Shown: one piece after another, positions 11,345 to 23,100 of the stretch | Layout: every line of letters begins with the position of its first letter | Position numbering within the stretch: position 1 is the stretch's first letter | NCBI RefSeq assembly: GCF_021155765.1 | Contig: NC_060118.1 | Span: forward strand, 11,975,146-12,039,145 | Direction: 5' to 3' | DNA from: Diprion similis | Lineage: Eukaryota; Arthropoda; Insecta; Hymenoptera; Diprionidae | DNA: 64,000 nucleotides | The notes under the pieces: model-generated | Databases searched by the model: none | The model's input: only the letters and a program-made list of their open reading frames with translations | Told to the model about the DNA's origin: nothing | Made by a program: the position numbers and the translations under genes

Positions 11345-12980
11345 TTAAAATCTAGTTAGCACCTCCGGCGTCTGCGGATTCAAACGGTGTGAATCAATCG
11401 CAATACGTGGACTAGGATCATTTCCTCGTGAACGCGATACTATTCGGCGAAATCGATCCCACAATGCCCGTTTCATGCTGTCTTTCCATATGAAGCATCG
11501 AAATATAGAAATACTGTGTATCAGATCTGCTACTTGATATATCGAGTGAAACCACGAGGGTAGTTCCCCAATTAGCTGAAAGGGTACGAATGCCCACGTG
11601 ACCATGTGGATACCCATGATAAAGGATAGTTTCACGTACAAGTTGATCCTGTGGGAAAAGAAAAAAGAAAAAAGTCATCGCCTAATTTTAGAGTCAAGGA
11701 AGTGTATACTGGTTTCGGGTGAAGCCACGACGACGTTGATTGTTATTCATCATTTATCCAATTGAAGATGACTTCCGTCCACATCACGATCGTATACGTA
11801 CCACTGTTTTTGAGCCCCGTGACGTTGATTCGAACCTTCGGTCAAAGCATTCGTTTCTTTTTTCTGCCGCTTCATTGTGCATAGCATCGAGATGTAGAAG
11901 AAAATGTTGCAAAGAAAAACTGTGGCGTATACCCCAGTGGCGATGTAGGTTCTCAACTGCTTTTCTGTAATTCAACGGAAGCCATGCCTTAAACAAAATG
12001 GCCGATGGATTTTGGAGAACAAATAATTTGAGCGTGTGAGAATCGTTACTTTGACTATGGAAATTTGTGATGGTTGATAAGTTTCAATGATTCAAACTTA
12101 CTAAACATTTTGTAAACTTCCTGTTCACCCTTGTTCAACGATTTGTATGAAACAATAATCTCAGGCACAATTAGAAATCCGGGTACAATCCAAGCATACA
12201 TCGCACACCTTATGAACTTCTTATTTCCGCCTCTCCTGAGGCCACGATCAACGTTTCGTAAGTTACTGCAAGAAAAGAATAGTTTTCTCGAAATTCTCAC
12301 CCTCCAGAATTAACTTTATCTATGCTGCATCTCGTACCGTCATATACCAACAGCATTTCTACTCGAATAAATGAGTGATCCAACAATTGGTCAGAACAAG
12401 CAGGGGAAAAATTTCTATCTCACCGAAACGTCCACCAAACGTCGAAGCTTATAACTTGCAGCCAGAGTGCGCTCGAGATGTTAAAATAGTCAATTCCAAT
12501 TACACCTATGAGGACTAAATCAAATACATAATAAATATCGCAGAGAAATATTGTTCGTGGGTTGGATCGTTTTGGTACTCTCAGGCACAGAATGACAATC
12601 GAAGAATCGCATTAATTACTATTTATGTTTTCGTTACCTATGTATTTTGCCACTTCGGTAATGGAAATATACTTCAGAAATTCAATCCCAAAGTACAAAA
12701 CGAAAGGAATGATGTAGGTAAAAATGTAGCAGCGGATTGCTAGGCCATGACTGTTTTTCAGCTCTCGTACTACCGTGTAGCCAATGAAGTTCACGATCAT
12801 GACGGCTGTTGTAAGAACCCATGAGGATAATGACATCACACCCAGCAAATTCAGATTCATTGTCATCTTCGACCGGTACGAACGAGTTTTGGTTAAAAAT
12901 CTGGACAAAGTCGATTCACGTGCTTCACCAGTAACTTTCAAAAACCGCGACGGCACCGAATTGAGCCAAGCATCTGACAA
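11345..12980 (-). CDS. Methuselah-like seven-helix receptor without ectodomain, copy 3 (316 or 354 aa)
   Basis: Five minus-strand exons: 12638-12980, 12424-12514, 12102-12265, 11802-11964 and 11345-11648, with phases 1, 2, 1, 2. The frame opens at 12980 (354 aa); the Met at 12866 aligns with the likely starts of copies 1 and 2 and gives 316 aa. The N-terminal 38 residues of the longer form have no cysteines and do not look like an ectodomain or signal peptide. The helix blocks are well conserved: VVRELKNSHGLAIRCYIFTY, LWLQVISFDVWWTFR, FIRCAMYAWIVPG, VFLCNIFFYISMLCTMKRQK, VKLSFIMGIHMVTW and FRCFIWKDSMK. Expected topology is seven membrane segments with a short Ser/Arg-rich cytoplasmic tail. 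It is most similar to copies 1 and 2 by eye. The ligand and G-protein coupling cannot be inferred. Confidence 0.8.
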
Positions 12981-13618
12981 TGAAGCACAGTCCAGTCCAA
13001 CGTGATGTACTCACTCATGGACTCCGGAAGCCACTCCCAAATTTTGCATGAACGACTCGATAGTCTAAATAACGATTCGAAATACATTTTGATAAGAATG
13101 GCACTTGGAACCAATTACTCTGAAAAATGGATACGTTATCTTGGGCGAAGCACTTTGGTAGCTTCCCATAGGAACACGTCTCTGTCGATTTTACGTTTCA
13201 CAGATTTGGCTTCTAACTTTACGAATAAATCAACCCATCGGAATGGGTTCCACGTCGAAGTCGTGACGCGTTTACACCTTCATCAATAATAATTATAATA
13301 GTAGTTGACGAGAATGAAAACTTCTTTTTATATACAATTTGTGTTTTATTTTGACGGCACTAGCCTTACAGGTATATTGCATATTAGAAGTGACGTCAAT
13401 TGAACAATAAAAGTATTTACAGTCTCAGCAAGAAGAACAATAATTTATTCAGATAACAAATGTATACGATGTTACACTTGGAAAATTCACCAACTATTGC
13501 ATTGGAAAGGGTGACAATAACTTATAGGTGGTATGGAATTTTGGGACGATTATTGGCACAAAGAAGTAGCGATGTGGAAACATGGTTTTTTATTTGGAAC
13601 AAGTACGAGAAACAAAAA
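12981..13618. other. Spacer between receptor copies 3 and 4
   Basis: No gene is recognised. The left end (12986-13010) is the leader of copy 3, with a partial match to the leader block of copies 1 and 2. The right end is the 3' UTR of copy 4: a minus-strand AATAAA at 13449-13444 lies about 170 nt past its stop codon and is a plausible poly(A) signal. Confidence 0.55.
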
Positions 13619-15568
13619 TTAGGCGTTTAGAGGATTGCTTTCTTTTTCTGATCCACTGCAAATATTACCCATCCTACAAAATCCTACGTGAAATTGTTTT
13701 CTCGCCGATCGTTTGATGTCGTCCTTCCACAGGAAAATATAAAATATGAGAAAACTCTGCAGAACTTCTTGCAAGAAGTAGAGGCGGGTCATCCAAATGG
13801 TCGGCCAGGTGTACCACGTGAGCCATATTATGGAGTGGATACCCGTCAGTAAAAGCAGTTTCATGTGTAGCTTAGCCCTGGAAAAAAGCAATTGAGACCA
13901 TCAGTGATTACAGTGAAGTAAAAATTTGAAATGGATCTATAAATCTCGACGACTCAGCGAAGTTCAACGGTAATCAATAGCTTACCACTGTCTTCCAACG
14001 GCGTCGTCTTTATTCGAGGAGTTGGCCAGACGCTTCGTGTCCTTTTTGAATTTCTTGAGTATTCGGGCCGTTGCAAAGTACAGAAGAATGTTGCAGGAAA
14101 AACTAAGAGCAAGTATTCCCGAAGTTATCCAATGTTTGAAAGCAACCACTGTAAATTGGTATATATAATGATCATTTAAAATTACTCTTTAGGGAGGATT
14201 TATGACAAAGTAACGATAATTCGAACTCACCGCCTGGGTCATCGTAGGTGAATGGTATCAACGTCGAGGCCTGATTGACAATCAAAACCATCGAAATCGG
14301 TAGAAGCCAAGCATAGATCGCGTATCGAATGAACTTTTTTCTCGTTCTGTCCCTGATTCGTTGGGTATCTACATTTCTGTAACGGAAAAACGCTCGTATG
14401 AACTCTTTGAAAAAGCCAATGTATCCAATAAGATGTTTGGATAGTGATCAGATATTTCAGACAGGTTCGTAGATATCAATATCTGAACACTGACGTTACG
14501 AAAATAGTTTTTCAACTTACTGAAACGATCTCCACATGTCAAAGTTCATCACGTTGAGCCAGAAGACGACGGAAAACGAACAAAAGCGTACAAGCTCGAC
14601 TGAAAAAGGAAATTTACTGTAAAATTAGTAGAATTTGGGGATGATTAATCACGAGAATGAACAATTAGCTATAAGCGTCCTTCTAAGTTATGCCTTTTTT
14701 CAACATTACCGGAAAGAGTGAAGTAAAGAGGGTGATCTGACAATTCAAGCGTACAAATTGCCCCCCACAGTCCAACGAATCCAAAGGTGTAAGTAGCCAC
14801 GAAGCATCGGAAAATCAATCCATGGGAAGTTTTCAGTTCCGGAATGACAGAGTAAGCTATGACAATAACCACCATGGTAGAAGCAGAAACGACTGCGCAA
14901 AATATTTCCCAGTTTCCTACTGTTATCCACGTGCGACACGCCTTGGCGACAAAATTTGTCCGTTCCGGATCCCAGAGCAGACAATACTGGTCATGACTCG
15001 ATTTTGTGTCGAATTTTGGTGCGTAGATCGTTCCGTTTGAAAACACTGCTGCAATATCTACAATGGATGGTCTCGTCCAATCAGCGATGCAAGGATCATC
15101 GACGAACAGGTGATAATCCCATTGAAGGCCATTTCCTTTGTCTCTGACAACGTTGATCAATTCCTTAATTTTCGACAGAGATGCAGGACTGCTGTCATCC
15201 GGCTCGCATCGACTAGGCAACCGGACCATTCCTGGAGGACAGCAGAGTGGAAGGCACGTCTTGAGTCGACAGGCACATCCGAAAGTCTCATCACCCACGG
15301 TCCACGTTACATTGGGTACCAAAGTTCCACCATATTTCATCACCAACCCCGAATCGTCGAGTTTCACTCCGGTCAAATTGACTATGGCGTCGTCTGGACA
15401 GGACACTCTGGATCCATCGACGTTGACGATGATCGACAGCACAATCGGAACCAGAATTACGGAAAGAAGGTCCCGCGAGTTACGGACAACCATATTCCAG
15501 TCGAGATTGCCAAGAGTTCTGAGGGCAAACTGACTGCAAACTACCAATGTTCGTTTGTATAACAACAT
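13619..15568 (-). CDS. Complete methuselah-like GPCR with Cys-rich ectodomain, copy 4 (501 or 476 aa)
   Basis: Five minus-strand exons: 14710-15568, 14521-14599, 14231-14376, 13986-14148 and 13619-13877, with phases 1, 2, 1, 2. The first Met gives 501 aa. The Met at 15493 (residue 26) gives 476 aa and directly precedes a signal-peptide-like segment (LLSVILVPIVLSIIVNVDGS), so it may be the real start. The ectodomain spans about residues 54-218, with a Mth-like cysteine pattern (CACRLKTCLPLCCPPG, then CEP, DDPC, YCLLW, ACRTW) and N-glycosylation sequons at 64, 86 and 178. Helix 1 starts near 220 (VVIVIAYSVIPEL), and the remaining helices lie in the small exons. The family works as G-protein-coupled receptors at the plasma membrane, linked in Drosophila to stress resistance and lifespan. 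It is the probable parent of the truncated copies downstream. Confidence 0.9.
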
Positions 15569-17177
15569 TAAGGTAGGGAATAGCGATCATGTGAAATGGA
15601 GGCTTGTGGTTAATGCTATAAATATGATGAGATAGTCTCAGCTGATCTTGCTAGTGTACGGGAAATTCCAATTGCAATCGAGCGAAAGTGACTCAAGAAA
15701 AGAACCGAGGCTTCCTATGAACGCAAGATAGAAAACATGGGATTTCCGTCTCAGAACTAGACGGTATTCCGTAAATTGATTAATTTGTACAGAATCGCAA
15801 TTGAAGTTAACCAACACCGAAGGCTTCCCATGAAAAGTTCGCCACTCATTGTCCGTTACAGGCTTAATTCGAAGTTACTCTACACTCGGCGAGCCTGTTC
15901 GTTTCGTCTCTTGCAATAAATAGATTATAATAGTTGTGTTGTTTCTATCTCGTACTTCAGGTGAGATTCGGAGTACAACTACTTTCAAATGCACATGAAA
16001 TGTGAATTGATCTGCTTCAAGGCACAAGGAAAACCTTTTAACATCCGTCGTAGCATTGCGGCTTATATGTGGGCGCCGGGGTGGCTTTCTATGCTTATCT
16101 GTTGCCACTCTTATTCTCGTGACAGTATGTTTGTAATCAACAAATCACGTGCAAGGCGTGTCAAGTGTCTATTTTATGTATAAATAGAGTTATCGTTCAC
16201 TTAAGAATCATGAAAGTCGTAACATTACTCGGAAACTAAAAAAAGGGTTGTATTGTGCACATGAAACGGTGAAAATGTAGAACCACATTATAAGTATAAT
16301 AGCAGAATCGTCATATTTGATCATTTCTGGACATTTACGCAAGGTATATGTCAATGTGAGTAATCTTTTCTAGTTTCACCTAATCACAGAACGTTGTGAT
16401 TTCAGTCTGTTCGTTATTAAAAATACTAATGCTTAAACATTTTTCTTTTTCGAAGTGGATAATTTCGGAGTGGCTGTTTCATGTACATTGCGGTGTGGGT
16501 CATTGGACTAGTGAAATTCTGTTCAAAATCTAATCGGCGCGTTGAAGGAAGCCAACCACAGCCTGTAAGCATGCAATTTCGTGCCAAACTGACATTTAAG
16601 TTGCATATCCGCAGGTGCGGTAAATAAGTTATCGTAAATTACGCGGATATAAACGCCAAAATGCGCGTTCTGCATTACCAGAACTGCTGTCGTTGACTGC
16701 AGTGAACTGACATACCGATATGAATTTGAATATTTGAACTTGGTTTGTTATTATCACCCCGTACAAAAGAGTTGACATTTTCAAAATATCACCACGAGTA
16801 ATAAATTTATACCTATTTATAAAGAAGTACAAACAGATGGGTATATTCTCAGAGGGTAATAGAAGGACGCTCTAAAAATAGAAGTTGCGGTTTGAATTTC
16901 TCTCGATAACGGTCATTTATTAGAAGACTACCAGTCTAACGTAAGCAGCAGATTTCTAAGCATCTTTAAAATTATGAGAAAATATCTGCTAGGCGATAAA
17001 TTCTTTAAAATAATTTCGTCAAGTGCAATTGGTCCGAGATTCTGGATCAAAGCCAGCATTCTAGTTGAACTTTTCGCCGTCAGATAGAGCTTCAGGCTCT
17101 GTTATGCAAACACCGAAACTTCTGACTGAGGATTCTATAGTTGATAAGTTATTTCATTCGTGCGGTATCCATCCGTA
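15569..17177. other. Spacer with divergent promoters of receptor copy 4 and mRpS9
   Basis: The 1.6-kb spacer separates a minus-strand receptor from plus-strand mRpS9, so both promoters should lie here. A TATA-like sequence read on the minus strand (about 15626-15615, ATATTTATAG) lies about 50 nt above the first Met of the receptor gene. I see no supported gene. The short open frames around 15875-16183 overlap each other on both strands and have no family resemblance. Confidence 0.5.
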
Positions 17178-20100
17178 ATGGCTGTCGCCGGTTCGTCAGC
17201 GTTGTTTTCGCGCCTGAGTTACACGCGAAATGTGTTAAAGAATGGAAACAAAGGGTTGGAAGTGTTATCAGGGAGTTTCAACCGTTCAGTAAGTATGACA
17301 TAATCGTAAATGCAATATGCCGATGCTGCTGTTGACCTCAACCTAACCTAACATAACCCTAAAATCTGCAACTATAGTTCTTGACTTTGTGTTTTCATCT
17401 ATCTAGGGTGTAACTCCGCGCTTTTACACAACCGGCAATGCCAGAGAGAATGTGAATGAACCAGGTCGAGATGTCGCCGAGCCGGAAAAAACGAGCAAAG
17501 CGATGAGGGCGTACTTGGAACGCGCTAAGAAACACGGTAAGCTCGTTGTTCGTCGTACCAAAGTGATTTTCCACCGTCTCCACTCCGTTCAAAAACATAA
17601 ACCGCAAGTCGCTTGTTTTTGCAGATGAATTCATTCAGAAAGAGACGTTAGAGTTCAATATTGGCAAACGTCATCTGGCGAACATGATGGGATTGAATCC
17701 TGAAACTATAACCCAAGAGGACATCGATGTAATTTCAAATTTCCGTTGAACCTACGTCATTTTGCAAAGAGATGAATTTTTTCTCATTACTTTTTCTTTT
17801 TTTTTCTATGTAGGAATCCATAGAGTACTTGTTACCGTCGGGGCTATTCGACAAAAGAGCGAGACCCATGATGCGACCTCCGGATCAAGTCTTTCCTAAG
17901 TACAAAGCTGCAGAGTTTGATGCTAGTGGCAGACCTTTACATTCTATGTTTTACACCACCAAACCAAACTTTTTTCAAGTACTCTACGTAAGTTGATGAT
18001 GTTTTTGGTTTGTTTTTTTTCGTCAGTTATAAAGTCTAGCATAAAACTTACCGAATCTTTTTAAAAACATCCATCGCTTCCAGCATCAATTTGAGCTGTT
18101 ATTTTGCAGGATATCGTAGAGGCGACAAACCTTTTGAAGAAAAAGAAATTAGAGATGGATCCTCGCGCAGAACTGCCACCCGAAGAATTGTAAGTTTCTC
18201 AATCAATCGTTTTACTGCTTTTTACTATATATCGATTCATCTTTTAGTTCTGCCCAATTTTCTCTATCATACTTTGATTTATGATTATTTAAACACCAGT
18301 GTTAAGGTAAAGTCTAGATGATACCTCGGTTAAAGTGTCTTTTCTGGTACATAGTTTACTGAATCTTTTCCCTCTCTGCCTTGTTTTAGTAATCTATCTT
18401 CGACAGTGTGGATCTCGAAAGCTGAACTTGAACAAATGTTGATGGAAGAGCTGATTGACAGAGAAGTGAGTAGCCACACTGACCTTTGTCAAAATCATTG
18501 CCTCTCTGCCAGAGTCTAGTCAAATAATTATGGTTTTCCCTTTTCAACAGTACAAAGAATTTGTCACAGTCTTGCAGAGATTAGTCCAATATCCCGGCTT
18601 GAACCAGGTACAAGACTTGCTAACCAAGTACAGTAAACGCCGCTTGACTCTAAAATCGAAACTAGCTATTCCGCCGGTGAGTCTATAATATCACATTCTA
18701 GACAATTATTTGCTAAAATAACAATTCAAAGACCGACCAATCTGTGTGCATCGTTCCTTTTTCAGCTTGACTACAACTCCGATAAAAGGCCGTTCATCAC
18801 TGTCCCCAGTACGTAAAAACTGCTGAAAATTTTTTTTGTTGCTGACGGAAATTAAGCATTGATGAATATGTTTTTTTTTTTCCCCATTACAGACTGCATG
18901 AGAAAATCGTCCAGAGCAGAAGTAACGGTTCTGGGACAAGGATCGGGAAAGATAACAATAAATGGTCAGAATATTCTCTACTTCAATGACGTTCAGGCGC
19001 GAGAACAGGTAAGAAACTTAACGACATTAGTCAAAGTTATTTTTACGCGTCACAAGGAATTTTCATTAGGACGAAGATCGATAAGCTAACGATTGATCGG
19101 TTAGCCGAAACGGAATGTCAAGATTTCGACGATTAGCGATATGTTATTTTCATGGAGATAAAAATCACTGCACTCGTTAATAGATGGTATTCGTTGAAGA
19201 GAATTCCACAAATTTTCCGTTAATTCCTCTTCGTTTCTTATCCAGAAATCCTTACGATATATTTAATAAAAAAGGAATTAGGATAAACAGGAAGTCATAC
19301 GTATGAAATCGACGTTTCAAGAGTCATTCGGAAGCAAAGAGTTTCTCTCTACACGACTCCCGGAATCAGTATTAATACGAAACATTGAAACCTTATCATT
19401 TGAAATTCGGCGAAGTAGCGATTACAGACTAGGCTGGTGTGTTTCTCCTACCGCAAGTCATCGTAATCGATCAAAACACGCACACTGTGCTCGTTGCCTC
19501 GTTTCGTAAATCTACGAATTGTAAAATCGTGTCGCCAGCAGTACTTTGCGAGGTGTCGTCGCAGCAACGTAGCGTGTCTCTGACCTTCGCTCTCATACGC
19601 AACGAGTCAAATAGTGAATATCAATTGCTGTTTATTTTCGTAAGTGGCTCGACAACCGTCTCGGGTGTATTTCTCTCACGTATTTCACAGTCGATGTCGT
19701 CACACGTTTGCTTCCTGATACGTAGGAAGTATCGGCTAATGGTTGCCAGAATTGACGCTCCAAAACCATTGAGACTCAACGATCAGTCAGTCTCACGGTA
19801 ACTTGGGTGCGGACCGAACAGTTGCCGCCCTGGAATTCCGTCGATCAGGCATGCCGAGGAAGTGGAACCTGAAGTGGAAGAGGGCTTCGTTCCTGTAGGA
19901 ATACGATACCTGGATAAACCCGAAGAGAGAAAACTTATCCGCGATGAAGGGTCCACGCGAGGTCAGGCTCAGCCTGGAGGAGTTTATTCTGCCCATGAAT
20001 AAACGGCTGCAAACAACGCGGTGCCGCAGCTATTCTCTGGCCGATCCTTGCCAGAGCTGCCTGAGTCAACGGGACTTGACCTTGGTTCGAACCGCCCCCG

Positions 20101-23100
20101 CGTATCACTCGACGAGTGGTTCGATCCTCCGGGAGTTAGGTCGGCGGGCCGTGGAAACGGTCCGAGAAGAAGAGGTGCAGATAGACGCGGGTGAATCGCC
20201 GCCGGCGGACCACTCCCTCTTCTTCGACAACTTCGAGCGTCTGAGGGACGTCGGTTACGACATCGAGCGTGTGAGGATAGCGATGGAGGCGGCGGTGGAG
20301 GCGGGCGAAATGGACGCGTTGATCGACCTGCAGCGTGGCATCATCGTCGAGGGTCCGGACGGTACGCTCTTCCCCGACGCCGACGCCAAGTTCCGGAACA
20401 TCGCGTACCTCTGGGCCTGCTTCGGGGGCCGCGTCGATCTGCTTCCGCGGCTCGAGGCCTCGGGTGCGGACATGAATTTCACCGGTGAGTTAACCGGGCT
20501 CAATGCGATGCTTATTAGTTGCATGTCGAACAGCGCGACCTGCGTCGAGTACCTGATAAAGAGAGGAATGGACTGCAACGCTGTCGACGCACGCACCGGG
20601 TACACGCCCCTGCACTTTGCCGCCTTCGGGAACGCTGCCCAGGTCGCAACAATTCTCCTCGACAACGGCGCGAAGATCCGCTCCGACGGATCGACGACCG
20701 AGTCCGTTCTCCACTGCGCGGTCCGGGCTCGCGCCGTCGAGACCGTCGCTCTTCTTCTGGAACGCGGTGCCAGCGTCGGGGTGCGGAACCAGGCCGGCGA
20801 GACGCCCCTCCACGTCGCCTGTTTCGTCCAGTCGATACAGTGCGTTGAGCTGATCCTTCGACGACCCGGCGTCGAGGTAAACGCCACTTCCAACGACCTC
20901 CGAATCCCGCTTCACTTCGCAGTTATGAGCACGACCGCGGCTCCGGAGCTCATCGCGCTGCTACTGACACGGGGCGCCCTGGTCAACGCCGTCGACGAGG
21001 AGGGCTACACCCCAGCCCATATCGCCGCCCTGAACGAGCTCGCGGAGCCCGTCAACGTCCTGCTCAAGGCCGGCGCTGACCTCAGCGCAAAGACCCGCTC
21101 CGGCGTCACGGTCCTTGGCGTCATTCTCAGGAAGATACCCGACGCCCTCGAGACCTTCCGCCAGATCCTCGACGCCTCCGTCGAGCTCCGACGACCCGCC
21201 GCCTACCGCAGGGAGTTTGAACTCAGGCTCGACTTCGAGCCGCTGTACCCGAGCCGTGACGACGGCGAGATCGGGCTCGTCGATACCATCCTCGAGGAAC
21301 ACCGGAAGGACCTGCTTCAACACCCGCTCGTCACCGCGTTCCTCCACCTCAAGTGGGAGAAGATGCGCAAGTTTTATCTCCTCCGGATCATCCTGTATCT
21401 CATCACCGTTGTATCCCTCACCGCGTACGTTCTGTCCGCCGTTACAGGAGTCCAGTGCTACCAACCAGAGACCCAAACCGCCGATTACTGCTCGGAAAAC
21501 TCCATCTGGGTTACCATATGGAGTAACGTCTTAACCACCGAGTATTACCTCCTGACATTCCTCGCCTGCTCGACCGCCGCGAGGAAGCTCTTCGAGTTCT
21601 TTGTGTACCACTCGGTTAAGCAGTACTTTTCATATACCGACAATATCCTTGATATTTTTGTTGTAATCGGCCTGTTTGTCGCTACCAGCACCTACGATCA
21701 AGCCGTCGCCGGTTCCTGGCAGAACTACGTCTGGGCCTTCGCCATCCTCTGCGCTTGGACAAACGTCATGCTCATGATCGGGCAACTCCCGGCCTTCGGG
21801 ACCTACGTCGGGATGTTCACCCAAGTGCAGTGGGAGTTCGGCAAACTGCTCATCGCCTACTCCGGGGTGCTCATCGGGTTCACCGTCAGCTTCTGCGTGA
21901 TATTCGTCGGCGATCCTTCGTTCTCCAATCCCTTTACCGGGTTCATAAAGATCATGGCTATGATGGCCGGCGAGGTCGATTTTCAGGGACTCATTCTGAC
22001 CAACAACAAACCAGCTGACGGCTTCTCCTACGTTTCGATAGCTTCTCAGCTGCTCTTTGTTCTATTTTTGTTTTTCATTACGGTCGTTATGATGAACCTT
22101 CTCGTCGGTATCGCCGTGGACGATATAACGGGCCTGAGAAAGAACGCGGGGATAACCAAGGTCATACGACAGACGAAGCTCATCGTATTCGTAGAGACTG
22201 CTCTGAGGAAGAACGTCGTACCGAAACGGTTCCGTGAATGGGTATTGAGCTCCGGGTCGTCGAGCGGCAAGGAACGGAAACACGTCCTCGTCGTCAATCC
22301 CTTCAATCCGCTCGAGAGGCGGCTACCCAAGGATATACTTTACGCCGTTTACGAACTGGCGCAGCGAAATGCGCCCCTTGAATCCGACGTCGTTCTCGAG
22401 GAACGCGTCAAAAAAAGCCGGAAAGAACCGACGACCGACGTTGCACGGCTTAATTCCGTCATCGCGAAACTCTCGAACAGGCTGCAAACTCACGAGGAAA
22501 ATATCAACGCTATAAAGGAACAACTCGAACGGACCAACAAGGCTTTGGAGGAGATTCTATCGCTCGTCAAGCGCTCGGATTCCTGAACTAGTTCTTCCAC
22601 TTTGCGCCTTAACCATCGGCAACCTGATAATCCAACCGAATATCAAACTCCAGAGTTAGTCGCGTTAAATTAATGGAGGGGGGGGAGGGAGGCATTTTTA
22701 AGATTTTTTTTCCAAGGAAATGAATACACTTAGAGCATATTGAGTTTGAGGGCTTTGTTATATGTAGATTCAAGAACATTTTGGAATTTTTTCATCAAAT
22801 TTAATGACAAAATGGCGGCATGACCTGAAAAATCTGGAAAACCTGAAATTGTCAAGCGATTTTCAATTTGGTCATGGAAAAAACTGAAAATGTCACTTTT
22901 CTATCATCGGAATTAGAGATGATTTTTTGAGGTAATAAGTTTACTTTTTTTTTACTGAGAAAACCAATTGGTTTAAACTGATTATTTTGTACGTTATATT
23001 TTTCTTCAATTCGAATAGAATTTCAACCGAATATAGAGTTACTAAGCTGAACAATTCAGGTTTTAGTAACTTACTAGAGGTGGAAAAGATCAGGGAAAAC

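Noticed and set aside
15110-15562. 150-residue plus-strand open frame
   Set aside because: It is the antisense shadow of the ectodomain exon of receptor copy 4, which has clear family motifs on the minus strand.
17337-17360. Interstitial telomere array
   Set aside because: Only two CCTAA units are present; this is a short dispersed motif.
20255-21476. Several minus-strand frames of 140-210 residues
   Set aside because: They are antisense shadows of the GC-rich TRPA gene; the plus-strand frame has ankyrin repeats and channel helices.
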